In this document: positions 42,972 through 50,560 of the stretch, one piece after another
How the letters are laid out: every line of letters starts with the position of its first letter
Numbering within the stretch: the first letter of the stretch is position 1
From: Myxococcota bacterium
Lineage (GTDB): Bacteria; Myxococcota_A; UBA9042; DTJE01
Assembly: GCA_017994695.1 (NCBI GenBank)
Contig: JAGOKF010000001.1
Span: forward strand, 1-64,000
Direction: 5' to 3'
DNA: 64,000 nt
Notes under the pieces: model-generated
Seen by the model: the letters and a program-made list of their open reading frames with translations, nothing else
Databases searched by the model: none
Told to the model about the DNA's origin: nothing
Position numbers and translations under genes: made by a program

Positions 42972-45314
42972 ATGCAGTTCACCCGCCTGGCCGTGATGGC
43001 GTCCCGGTATCTCTACTGGTCCCCCAGGGCCGCCTTCCACACGAAGCACCTGGTCCAGATGCTCGGGTCGCTGCTGGACCCCGACCGCCCGGGTCATGCC
43101 TCGGTCGCCTTCCTGGACCGGAGGAAGCGGGTCACCTCCTGGCGAAGCGGGGCCGAGGCCATCGGGGACCTGAAGCGCTACGCCGCGATGCTGTCCGAGA
43201 TGATCCCCGTGCTGGAGACCCGCCAGGAGGGCGCGGACGAGTTCGCGATGAACCGCTTCACCGCGAACCTCTTCCGGGTCGTGTTCGACAAGGACCGCCT
43301 GCTGTCCTGGGCCGGGGACCACCTGCTGAACCAGGGCCGCGATGACGAGATGGGATCCCTGACGCTGATCCGGAAGATCCAGAACCACCCCTGCCCGGTG
43401 CTGGTGGACTTCACGTCGGACTGGAGCCTGGTGGGCAAGAGCCTGACCTGGGCACCGCTGTGCGTGGTAGGCAACTCCCTGCTGAACCTGGAGGGCCGGC
43501 TGCCTTCCTGGTACACCCCTCCCTCCCTGCCGCCCCTGGACGCGGCGGAGGCGGCCCAGTGCCTGGAGGAGTTCCTGCTGAAGGAGTGCGACCGCCTCTT
43601 CCACCGGGTCCGCACGGGCTGCCACCTGGGAACCGCCGCGGTGAAACTGCTCCACCGGGACTACCAGACGCCGATCTTCTACTACGCCGAGCCGGCGGTG
43701 CTCCCGGACCAGCCGGAGGGCTACCTGGACCGCACGTGCCTGGGCCACGTGGAGACGCTGTGCCGCAGCACGCTCGGCACCGAGGACCCGGTGGGCTCGG
43801 ACGTCCAGGGGTCGCTGCTGGAGGGGAACGTCCTGCTGCTCCGGCACAACATCCTGGGCAACCAGGCGGTCCAGGTCTTCTACCAGGCCCTGCCGTGGCT
43901 TCCGTCGGGGGCCCGGGACCGGTGGAACGAGGTGGAACGGGAGGTCTTCTTCCTCTGCGACAAGATCACCTTCGTCGAGTTCACGGCGGCGTTCCGGGTG
44001 TACGACATCATCACCGACCTGGAGATCCCGCTGAAACAGATGGGACTCTGGGGCGGGACGCTGGACGGGACCGCGAAACTGGCCCGGGCCCTGCGCCAGT
44101 CGGTCGCCTTCGAGGAATCCCGGTCCGGACAGAAGGCCCGGGCCTTCGACCTGGTGAAGCAGCTCCGGTGGTGCGTATCGCGCCTGGAGGCCGAGATGGT
44201 CCGGGTGACCGACGGGGTGATGACCCAGGAGCGGCGCTGGCGGTCAGCGGTCCAGGACACGGGCATCTACTTCGAGCGGGTGATCTCCTCCCGCGCGGTC
44301 CCACCCCTCAGAGACATGAGCCGGAACCTCACGGAGCAGATCGCCTCCTTCCGGATCACCGGCGAGGTGGTCCGCCAGGCCCGGGAGCGGGCCGAGCAGT
44401 TGCGGACGACCTTCTCGGACGTCAGCCGGGCGCTGGACGCGATGCTGGAAATGGAGCAGCAGGAGGAACGGGAGCGGTACGAGCGGACGCAGCGCGTGCT
44501 CGGATACGGCCTGGCGGCCCTGGCCACCCTGACCGCCTTTCCCCTGGTCGTGGGGGACATGAACTGGGCCGAGCTCCAGGAGGTGATTGCCCGGTGGCCG
44601 GGGCCCTTCCACTGGCTGGGAAGCGCCATCTCGGCCGTCCATCCCTACCTGGTGCTGGCGAGCCTGTCGGGCGCCCTGGGGGTCATCGGGCTGCTGCTGT
44701 TCGGGACCTTCTGGAGTTCGCGACAGCGGAGACCCCATCCCCAGCGGCAGTTCCTCGTCCTGGGAAAGAGGCTCAACCAGATGACCCGAGGGGTCGAGGA
44801 GATCCTCCCGATCGTCTCCCGGGTTCGCAGCAAGGCCTTCGTGTCCCGGGTCTGGGCCGGCAAGCAGGAGGACCAGGAGGTCCGGCAGGACCGGGAACGC
44901 CTGGATCGGGAGGACCGGAAGGCCCTCGAGGTGCTGCTCGAGGTGGACGACTGGCTGCGGCGGAACGAGGACGCGGCCGGAGCGCCGGGCATGGACTCGA
45001 CCACCCGGGAGATCCTGCGGTTCGTCATCCTGGTGGAGTTGATGGACCAGCGCCTGAATCCGTTCCCGCTGCCCCTGTCCCTGTGCTACTTCCGCTACGC
45101 CTCCCGGCGATACGTGGCCCGATCGATCGTGTCGGACTACGAGTTCGAGCAGGTGCTCAACGGATACGGCTACGAGGACTCGGAGGTCGAGGCCATCGAC
45201 AAGTGGGTCGAGAAATGGGGACGCCTGGGAGCCCGGGACCTCCTGAAGAAACTGGAGGAACTGGGAGTCTCGGCACAGCATGTCCGGCCCGTGGAGGCCC
45301 CGGCGGCCTCCTGA
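42972..45314 (+). CDS. Unrecognised two-TM protein with coiled coils
   Basis: 780 aa; I do not recognise the family. The first 390 residues are a soluble alpha/beta region without known motifs. Residues 390-510 are helical and rich in Arg/Glu, ending in an EMEQQEERERYERTQ coiled coil. Two transmembrane helices follow (near 512-530 and 556-583, LVLASLSGALGVIGLLLFG). The last 190 residues are charged and helical. The layout of long helix, two TMs and soluble tail recalls CorA-type transporters, but the CorA GMN motif is absent. It has its own promoter and stands alone between operons. Confidence 0.75.
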   Translation: MQFTRLAVMASRYLYWSPRAAFHTKHLVQMLGSLLDPDRPGHASVAFLDRRKRVTSWRSGAEAIGDLKRYAAMLSEMIPVLETRQEGADEFAMNRFTANLFRVVFDKDRLLSWAGDHLLNQGRDDEMGSLTLIRKIQNHPCPVLVDFTSDWSLVGKSLTWAPLCVVGNSLLNLEGRLPSWYTPPSLPPLDAAEAAQCLEEFLLKECDRLFHRVRTGCHLGTAAVKLLHRDYQTPIFYYAEPAVLPDQPEGYLDRTCLGHVETLCRSTLGTEDPVGSDVQGSLLEGNVLLLRHNILGNQAVQVFYQALPWLPSGARDRWNEVEREVFFLCDKITFVEFTAAFRVYDIITDLEIPLKQMGLWGGTLDGTAKLARALRQSVAFEESRSGQKARAFDLVKQLRWCVSRLEAEMVRVTDGVMTQERRWRSAVQDTGIYFERVISSRAVPPLRDMSRNLTEQIASFRITGEVVRQARERAEQLRTTFSDVSRALDAMLEMEQQEERERYERTQRVLGYGLAALATLTAFPLVVGDMNWAELQEVIARWPGPFHWLGSAISAVHPYLVLASLSGALGVIGLLLFGTFWSSRQRRPHPQRQFLVLGKRLNQMTRGVEEILPIVSRVRSKAFVSRVWAGKQEDQEVRQDRERLDREDRKALEVLLEVDDWLRRNEDAAGAPGMDSTTREILRFVILVELMDQRLNPFPLPLSLCYFRYASRRYVARSIVSDYEFEQVLNGYGYEDSEVEAIDKWVEKWGRLGARDLLKKLEELGVSAQHVRPVEAPAAS

Positions 45315-45335
45315 GAGGCGACCCGGGCAGCCCGG

Positions 45336-45364
45336 TTGACAAGGCCCGGTCGCCGAGGAAGATG
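45336..45364 (+). promoter_or_regulatory. Weak promoter ahead of the radical SAM gene
   Basis: TTGACA at 45336-45341 is a perfect -35. Seventeen nt later the sequence is AAGATG, a poor -10. The gene starts at 45387, so the distance fits. Transcription may depend on an alternative sigma factor or an activator. Confidence 0.3.
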
Positions 45365-45386
45365 TCCCGGAGGGACTGGAGACGTG

Positions 45387-47456
45387 ATGGCCTCCGGGGA
45401 TCACCGGCCCGCCCGCCTGCTGCTGCTCGAGTGCGTGACCCTGCTTCGCCAGCGGGTGGACCGCGCCCAGTTGTTCCCCTTCTGGAAGGGATGGGCGGAG
45501 GACCGGGGGATTCCGGTCCGCTGGGTCTGCGTCGGGGGTCGGGCCGGACTGGAGCCCGCCGGGCAGTCGTGGTTCCGCCCCGTGGTGAACCTGGATTCCG
45601 CGGATGCCCTTCGCCTGACGGAGGACCTCCGGCGCTGGGGAGCCACCCACGTGCTGGCCAACGAGGAACTGGCGACGGAGTGGGCCGGGAGGCTGACGGA
45701 GGCGATTCCGGGAATCTCCATGGTGGGAGGGCTCCGATCGGCGGAGATGACCTCCTGGATGGTTCGCCTCCGGGAAGAGGCCGAACGGCAGGGGACAATG
45801 CCGGCCCGTTGGCGCGGAGACTCCGCCTACACCCAGATCGACGTCTGGCAGCGGGAGCGGTGGCTGTCGCGCTGGATCGGGCTTCCGGATCCGCCGGCCG
45901 CCGAGGGACCGGCCGGCCGGAGGGTCGCGGACATCGCAGAGCCCCGGTATGACGCGGAGATCTTCAACGAGGCGGCGGCCCGCCTGGAGCCGATGATCCG
46001 GATCGTCGGGGGCGTCTTCTGCGACTGGACCGCACCGCTGCGGGACAACCCCGCCTACCGGGGCCTGGACCTGTCGGAATGCAGCCGGGACTACGGATGC
46101 TCCTTCTGCGCGATGCGGACGCCGGCGCCGGCCACCGGCGACCCCCTGGACGTCGCCGAACGCCAGTTCCGGCGGCTGCTGGCCTCGGGGACCCGGCCGC
46201 GCCGGGACAGCGGGCGCTACGACTTCTACGACATCCGGTTGTTCCTGCGCATCGACGAGTGGGTCGCCCGGGCGGCCGCCCTGGGCATCCCCCCGTCGGA
46301 GTTCTGCTTCTCCCCCCGGGTCGACCACGTGCTGAAGGCCCAGGATCGCCTCCGGAATGCACTGCCCCTCTGCGCGGACCGGGGATACGTCATCCGGCTC
46401 TTCCGCATCGGGGCCGAGAACTTCTCCGAGGCCGAGCAGATGCGGTTCAACAAGGGCGTCTCCGCGGTCCAGATCGAAGAGGCCCTGTCGCTGTTCCGGG
46501 AGTTCGAGTCCCGGTGGCCGGGAACCTTCCAGGCCACCCAGCCCCTGGCCTTCATCACCTTCACTCCCTGGACCACGCTGGAGGATTTCCGGCTGCTGCT
46601 GGAGAAGGCGGTGCATTGGGGATTCCCTCCCCGAGGCCGATGGCTCTTCTGCAAGCTGGAACTGGACCGGGACCAGCCCATCACCGCCCTGGCCCGGGCC
46701 GAGGGGGACCTGGTCGTCCCGGAGTTCGAGGACCCGGCCCTCCTCTACTCGTCTTCGGTCGTGGGGTCCCTGCACCCCTCCCAGGTGCCCTGGAGGTTCC
46801 GGGACCGCCGCGTGGCGACCTGCCATGCCCTGCTGGTGCGCTACTGCGCGGCCCTGGAACGGGCGTTCCCCGACACGGTCTTCGAGGGCGACCCCCTCTA
46901 CCGGGAGATCCAGGACCGGATCCGGGAGGACGGAGGCAGGGCCGCCACGCCTCTCGCCTTCGCCCAGGCCCTGGTCCGCACCATCGAGGAGGACCCCGCT
47001 GCCAGGGACGCCGGGGAGGTCTGGCGGCGGACCTACCGGGACCTGGTGCGCGCGGGGCTTTCCGGCCCGCCGATGCGCAGCCGGATGACCTGGCTGATCC
47101 GCCAGGTGCTGGAATCGGGCCGCAACAAGTGGGACGACCTCCACCTGGAGAACCTCTCCTGCGAGGAGGGATCCCGGGAGGCGATCCTGTCGTTGAGGAC
47201 CCGGGGACGTCCCTGCTCGGTGCGCATGGTCCCGGCCGGGAGCCTGGAGAACCCGGACATCCGGTCCGAGCGGTTCGCCGGGAGGCTGGAGGAGGCGTCG
47301 CCCCAGGATCGAAGCCTCCTGCTGGCCCGGCTGGGGCGGCTGTTCCGGGCCCTGGACCCCCTGGTGCCCCGCTACGCGCCGCTGTTCCTGGCCGGTTCGC
47401 CGACCGTGCCGGACCCGGTCGGCCCCGTTCCTTCGCTTGCCGACGACGACGGCTGA
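45387..47456 (+). CDS. B12-binding-type radical SAM protein with a CX5CX2C cluster motif
   Basis: 689 aa from ATG 45387 (GTG just before it is possible); the frame extends to a TTG at 45336 that overlaps the promoter. Residues 1-160 look like a cobalamin-binding Rossmann domain, and a radical SAM barrel follows. The cluster Cys are C232, C238 and C241 (ECSRDYGCSFC), a CX5CX2C spacing and not the usual CX3CX2C; HmdB is a known family with this variant. Later motifs include SPRVDHVLKAQDR and RFNKGVSAVQIEEAL, as in B12 radical SAM methyltransferase-like enzymes. The substrate is unknown. Confidence 0.75.
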   Translation: MASGDHRPARLLLLECVTLLRQRVDRAQLFPFWKGWAEDRGIPVRWVCVGGRAGLEPAGQSWFRPVVNLDSADALRLTEDLRRWGATHVLANEELATEWAGRLTEAIPGISMVGGLRSAEMTSWMVRLREEAERQGTMPARWRGDSAYTQIDVWQRERWLSRWIGLPDPPAAEGPAGRRVADIAEPRYDAEIFNEAAARLEPMIRIVGGVFCDWTAPLRDNPAYRGLDLSECSRDYGCSFCAMRTPAPATGDPLDVAERQFRRLLASGTRPRRDSGRYDFYDIRLFLRIDEWVARAAALGIPPSEFCFSPRVDHVLKAQDRLRNALPLCADRGYVIRLFRIGAENFSEAEQMRFNKGVSAVQIEEALSLFREFESRWPGTFQATQPLAFITFTPWTTLEDFRLLLEKAVHWGFPPRGRWLFCKLELDRDQPITALARAEGDLVVPEFEDPALLYSSSVVGSLHPSQVPWRFRDRRVATCHALLVRYCAALERAFPDTVFEGDPLYREIQDRIREDGGRAATPLAFAQALVRTIEEDPAARDAGEVWRRTYRDLVRAGLSGPPMRSRMTWLIRQVLESGRNKWDDLHLENLSCEEGSREAILSLRTRGRPCSVRMVPAGSLENPDIRSERFAGRLEEASPQDRSLLLARLGRLFRALDPLVPRYAPLFLAGSPTVPDPVGPVPSLADDDG

Positions 47457-47512
47457 GAACCGCGTCTCCGGGCCCCGGGGTCCTGTCCGTCCGGGGCGAG
47501 AGGCGACCGCCG

Positions 47513-47541
47513 TTGCCATTCCCGGGGACTGTCACTATGCT
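47513..47541 (+). promoter_or_regulatory. Promoter of the 2-hydroxyacyl-CoA dehydratase operon
   Basis: TTGCCA (47513-47518), 17 nt, TATGCT (47536-47541), followed 38 bp later by the ATG at 47580. Good agreement with a sigma-70 type promoter. Confidence 0.55.
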
Positions 47542-47579
47542 GGCCCTCCGTCGGAGGCCGCCTCGCCACAGGACGGGAC

Positions 47580-48524
47580 ATGGCGCGGTTCCTGGTCATC
47601 GGGCTCGGTCCCATCGGATCCCTGGTGGGGGGGCGTCTGGCCCGTTCGGGACACCAGGTCCACGGGGTCGAGCACGCGCCGGAACGGGCCCGGGCCGCCG
47701 AGGAGGGACTGGTCCTGGAGACCCCCGAGGGGACCTTCCAGGCCCGCCTGGCCACCGTGGATTCGTCGATCCCACCGGCCCTGGAGCGGGGTCCCTTCGA
47801 CGCGATGTTCCTCTGCACGAAGGCCAACGAGGTGGCCACGGCGGCCCGGTCGCTGGCCTCGGCGCCGGGGACCGGACCGGTCGTCTGCCTCCAGAACGGG
47901 TGGGAGATCGAGGAACCTCTGGTCGCGGCGCTGGGACCCGGCCGCGTGGTCCGGGGGGTGGTGCACTTCGCCGGGGAGATGCCCGGGCCGGGCCGAGTCC
48001 GGCAGACCTTCGCCCACGACCCGAGCTGGGTCGGGGCCCTCGATCCCCGGAGCCGGGCCGTCGCGGAACAGGTGGCATCCTGGCTCACCGAGGCCGGCAT
48101 GGTCACCCAGGCGACCGACCGGATCGACCGGGAGGTCTGGCGCAAGACGGTCCACCTGTGCATCCTGGCACCCCTGTGCGCGCTGACCCGCATGAACATG
48201 CGGGAGGCCCTGGGCCAGCGGGAGATCCGGCGCCTGGCCCAGGGCCTCCTGACCGAGTGCATCCAGGTCGGGGATCGCCTGGGGTACGACTGCGGCAACG
48301 GGTTCTTCGAGGCCTCGATGGGCTACGTGCTGGCCGCGGGCGACCACCCCCCGTCGATGCTGATGGACGTGATCCGGGGGCGGCCCACCGAGGTCTCCTT
48401 CCTGAACGGCAAGGTGGTGGAGGCGGCGGATCGACTGGGCATGGACGTGCCCCTGAACCGAGCCATCACGGCACTGCTGACGGCGATGGAAAGCCGGTGG
48501 CCCCGGGGATCCGGCCCCTCGTGA
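47580..48524 (+). CDS. Ketopantoate-reductase-like 2-oxoacid reductase (PanE/ApbA family)
   Basis: 314 aa. The N-terminal Rossmann fold has VIGLGPIGSLVG, and the NADP-dependent fold continues with FLCTKANEV and VVCLQNGWE. The helical C-terminal domain has EVWRKTVHLC with the family's catalytic Lys, and ends with PTEVSFLNGKVV, a standard PanE motif. PanE makes pantoate, but the family includes other 2-oxo to 2-hydroxy acid reductases. Being first in an operon with a 2-hydroxyacyl-CoA dehydratase component, this one may supply a 2-hydroxy acid; that is inference. Confidence 0.85.
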   Translation: MARFLVIGLGPIGSLVGGRLARSGHQVHGVEHAPERARAAEEGLVLETPEGTFQARLATVDSSIPPALERGPFDAMFLCTKANEVATAARSLASAPGTGPVVCLQNGWEIEEPLVAALGPGRVVRGVVHFAGEMPGPGRVRQTFAHDPSWVGALDPRSRAVAEQVASWLTEAGMVTQATDRIDREVWRKTVHLCILAPLCALTRMNMREALGQREIRRLAQGLLTECIQVGDRLGYDCGNGFFEASMGYVLAAGDHPPSMLMDVIRGRPTEVSFLNGKVVEAADRLGMDVPLNRAITALLTAMESRWPRGSGPS

Positions 48525-48533
48525 GGAGGGTCG

Positions 48534-49760
48534 ATGGGAAGACTGGCCTGCACGGCGATCCTGCAGGAACGGATGCGCCAGGCCTACCGGGAGGTCGTCG
48601 AGGCCGCCCGGGACCCGGGACGGCGGGTGGCCTGGTGCAGCAGCGTGGGACCGGTGGAACTGCTCCGGGCCCTGGGCTTCCAGGTCTTCATCCCCGAGAA
48701 CCACGCGGCGATGCTCGGGGCCTCCCGGATGGCGACGGACCTGATCCCCGAGGCGACGGCCCTGGGGTACTCCCCCGACGTCTGCTCCTACCTGACCTCG
48801 GACATCGGGGCCTTCTGCCGGGGAGTGACCGCCCTGTCCCGGGTGGACCCCTCCTTCCGGGAGGTCCCACGACCCGACGTGCTGGTCTACGAGACCCAGC
48901 AGTGCCGGGAGGTCGGGGACTGGTTCCGGTGGTACGGGGACCGCCTCGGGGTGCCCGTGCTCGGGGTCCCGGCACCCCGGTCGGTCGAGGCCCCGACCCC
49001 GGACCTGGTGGCGGCCCTGGCCTCCCGGCTGGAGGCCCTGGTCGGTCCCCTGGAGGAAATCGCCGGGCGTTCCCTGGATTTCCGACGGCTCCAGGATACG
49101 GTGGCCGTATCGCGGGAGACCTCCCGCCGCTGGCAGCAGGTGCTGGCGACGGGAGAGGCCCGGCCGGCCCCCTGGACCTTCTTCGACGCATGCATCCACA
49201 TGGGCCCGGCGGTCGTGCTCCGGGGGGATGCCCGGGCCCTGTCGTACTACGATCTGCTGCTGGACGAGCTGCGGCAGCGGGTCCGGGAAGGCCACGGGGC
49301 CGTGCCCGGGGAGGACGTGCGGCTGTACTGGGAGGGGATGCCGATCTGGGGCCGCCTCCGGGACCTCTCGGAGCGCCTGGCCTCCCTCGGGGCCGCCGTG
49401 GTGGGCAGCACCTACTGCTCCTCGTGGGTCTTCGAGGCCCTGGACCCGGACCGGCCCTTCGAGTCGATGGCCCGGGCCGGGCTGGACCTGTTCATCAGCC
49501 GCACCGATCCGGTCAAGGAGCGAATCCTGGCGGCCGAGGCCCGGCGATACGGGGTGTCCGGGATCGTCTTCCATGACGCGAAGACCTGTCCCCACAACAG
49601 CAACTCCCGGTTCGGCATGCCCCGGCGCCTGGTGCGGGAACGGGGCATCCCGACCGTCACGATCCAGAGCGATCTCAACGACCTGCGGCTGCACTTCGAC
49701 GAGGGGGTGCACCTGGCCCTTCAGGCCTTCGTGGAACAGTGCCGGGAGGCCGTGCCGTGA
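48534..49760 (+). CDS. 2-hydroxyacyl-CoA dehydratase / benzoyl-CoA reductase subunit (HgdB/BcrB-like)
   Basis: 408 aa. The family holds a [4Fe-4S] cluster and removes water from 2-hydroxyacyl-CoA (or reduces aromatic CoA esters) after ATP-driven one-electron activation. Conserved Cys positions include C35 in VAWCSSVGP, C84 in DVCSYLTSD and the YCSSW later; VYETQQCREVGDW and VFHDAKTCPHNSNSR match family blocks. These enzymes usually have two different subunits, but only one is encoded here. It is followed directly by the activator gene, overlapping as GTGA. Confidence 0.85.
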   Translation: MGRLACTAILQERMRQAYREVVEAARDPGRRVAWCSSVGPVELLRALGFQVFIPENHAAMLGASRMATDLIPEATALGYSPDVCSYLTSDIGAFCRGVTALSRVDPSFREVPRPDVLVYETQQCREVGDWFRWYGDRLGVPVLGVPAPRSVEAPTPDLVAALASRLEALVGPLEEIAGRSLDFRRLQDTVAVSRETSRRWQQVLATGEARPAPWTFFDACIHMGPAVVLRGDARALSYYDLLLDELRQRVREGHGAVPGEDVRLYWEGMPIWGRLRDLSERLASLGAAVVGSTYCSSWVFEALDPDRPFESMARAGLDLFISRTDPVKERILAAEARRYGVSGIVFHDAKTCPHNSNSRFGMPRRLVRERGIPTVTIQSDLNDLRLHFDEGVHLALQAFVEQCREAVP

Positions 49761-50560
49761 GCCGACCGGAGCGGGTGCTGGGCATCGACATCGGATCGTC
49801 CTACGGGAAGGCCGTCCTGGTGGACCGGGAGGCCCGGGTGCTGGCCCGGGCGGTGCGGCCGACGGGGATCGACTTCGCCGGGACCGCCCGGGCGCTGATC
49901 CTCGACCTGGCGGGACCGGAAGGGGTTTCCGGGCAGGGCATCGCGGTCGTGGCCACCGGCTACGGGCGGCAGCAGGTCCCCTCGGCCTTCCGACAGGTCA
50001 CCGAGGTGACCTGCCAGGCGCTGGCGGCATGGCACCTGTTCGGGAGGCCCCTGACGTTGATCGACATCGGCGGGCAGGACACCAAGGTGATCGAGGTGGA
50101 TCCGGGCGGGCGGCGGCGGTCCTTCCATCTGAACCGCAAGTGCGCCTCGGGGACCGGCGCCTTCCTGGAGGAGATGGCCGGCCGCCTGGGGACGGACCCC
50201 GCCGGGATGGACCGGCTGGCCGAGGAAGGCGTGGAGGCGGCCACCCTGTCGTCCTTCTGCACGGTCTTCGCCCAAAGCGAACTGCTGGCCCTGGCCCGCC
50301 AGGGGCGTTCCCCGGGGGACATCGCCCTGGGGGTCTTCGACGCGGTGGTGAAGCGGGTCCTCGAAATGGCCCGCCCCACCGGGGAGGTGGCCCTGACCGG
50401 TGGCGCCGCCCGGGGGGTGCTGGTGCACCGGATGGAACGGGCCCTCGGGAGGACGGTCCTCGTGCCCGATCATCCCCAGTTCACCGGGGCCCTGGGAGCC
50501 GCGCTGCTGGCCCTCCGGGAGGACCCCGACGTCCCGGCGGGGGAGGAGGGGTCCCCTTGA
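49757..50560 (+). CDS. 2-hydroxyacyl-CoA dehydratase activator ATPase (HgdC/BcrA family)
   Basis: 267 aa from GTG 49757, overlapping the previous stop. An ASKHA-fold ATPase that injects one electron into the dehydratase. LGIDIGSSYGKAVL and LIDIGGQDTKVIEVD are the ATP-binding strands; C129 in NRKCASGTGAF and C168 in SSFCTVFAQSE are the two Cys per monomer that hold the bridging [4Fe-4S] cluster, at nearly the same spacing as in HgdC. It is oxygen-sensitive by family, supporting an anaerobic host. Confidence 0.93.
   Translation: MSRPERVLGIDIGSSYGKAVLVDREARVLARAVRPTGIDFAGTARALILDLAGPEGVSGQGIAVVATGYGRQQVPSAFRQVTEVTCQALAAWHLFGRPLTLIDIGGQDTKVIEVDPGGRRRSFHLNRKCASGTGAFLEEMAGRLGTDPAGMDRLAEEGVEAATLSSFCTVFAQSELLALARQGRSPGDIALGVFDAVVKRVLEMARPTGEVALTGGAARGVLVHRMERALGRTVLVPDHPQFTGALGAALLALREDPDVPAGEEGSP

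Noticed and set aside
40719-43847. A 1042-aa minus-strand frame opposite the sensor kinases
   Set aside because: Rich in Gln, His, Pro and Gly with no motif, and overlaps genes with clear kinase boxes. Shadow of biased third codon positions.
45336-45386. Upstream TTG start for the radical SAM protein
   Set aside because: The TTG is the first part of a TTGACA -35 element, and a better ATG with a GGAG site is at 45387.
46079-49576. A 1165-aa plus-strand frame across three genes
   Set aside because: Composed mostly of Gly, Arg, Pro and Ala; crosses the radical SAM, PanE-like and dehydratase genes, which are supported by family motifs.
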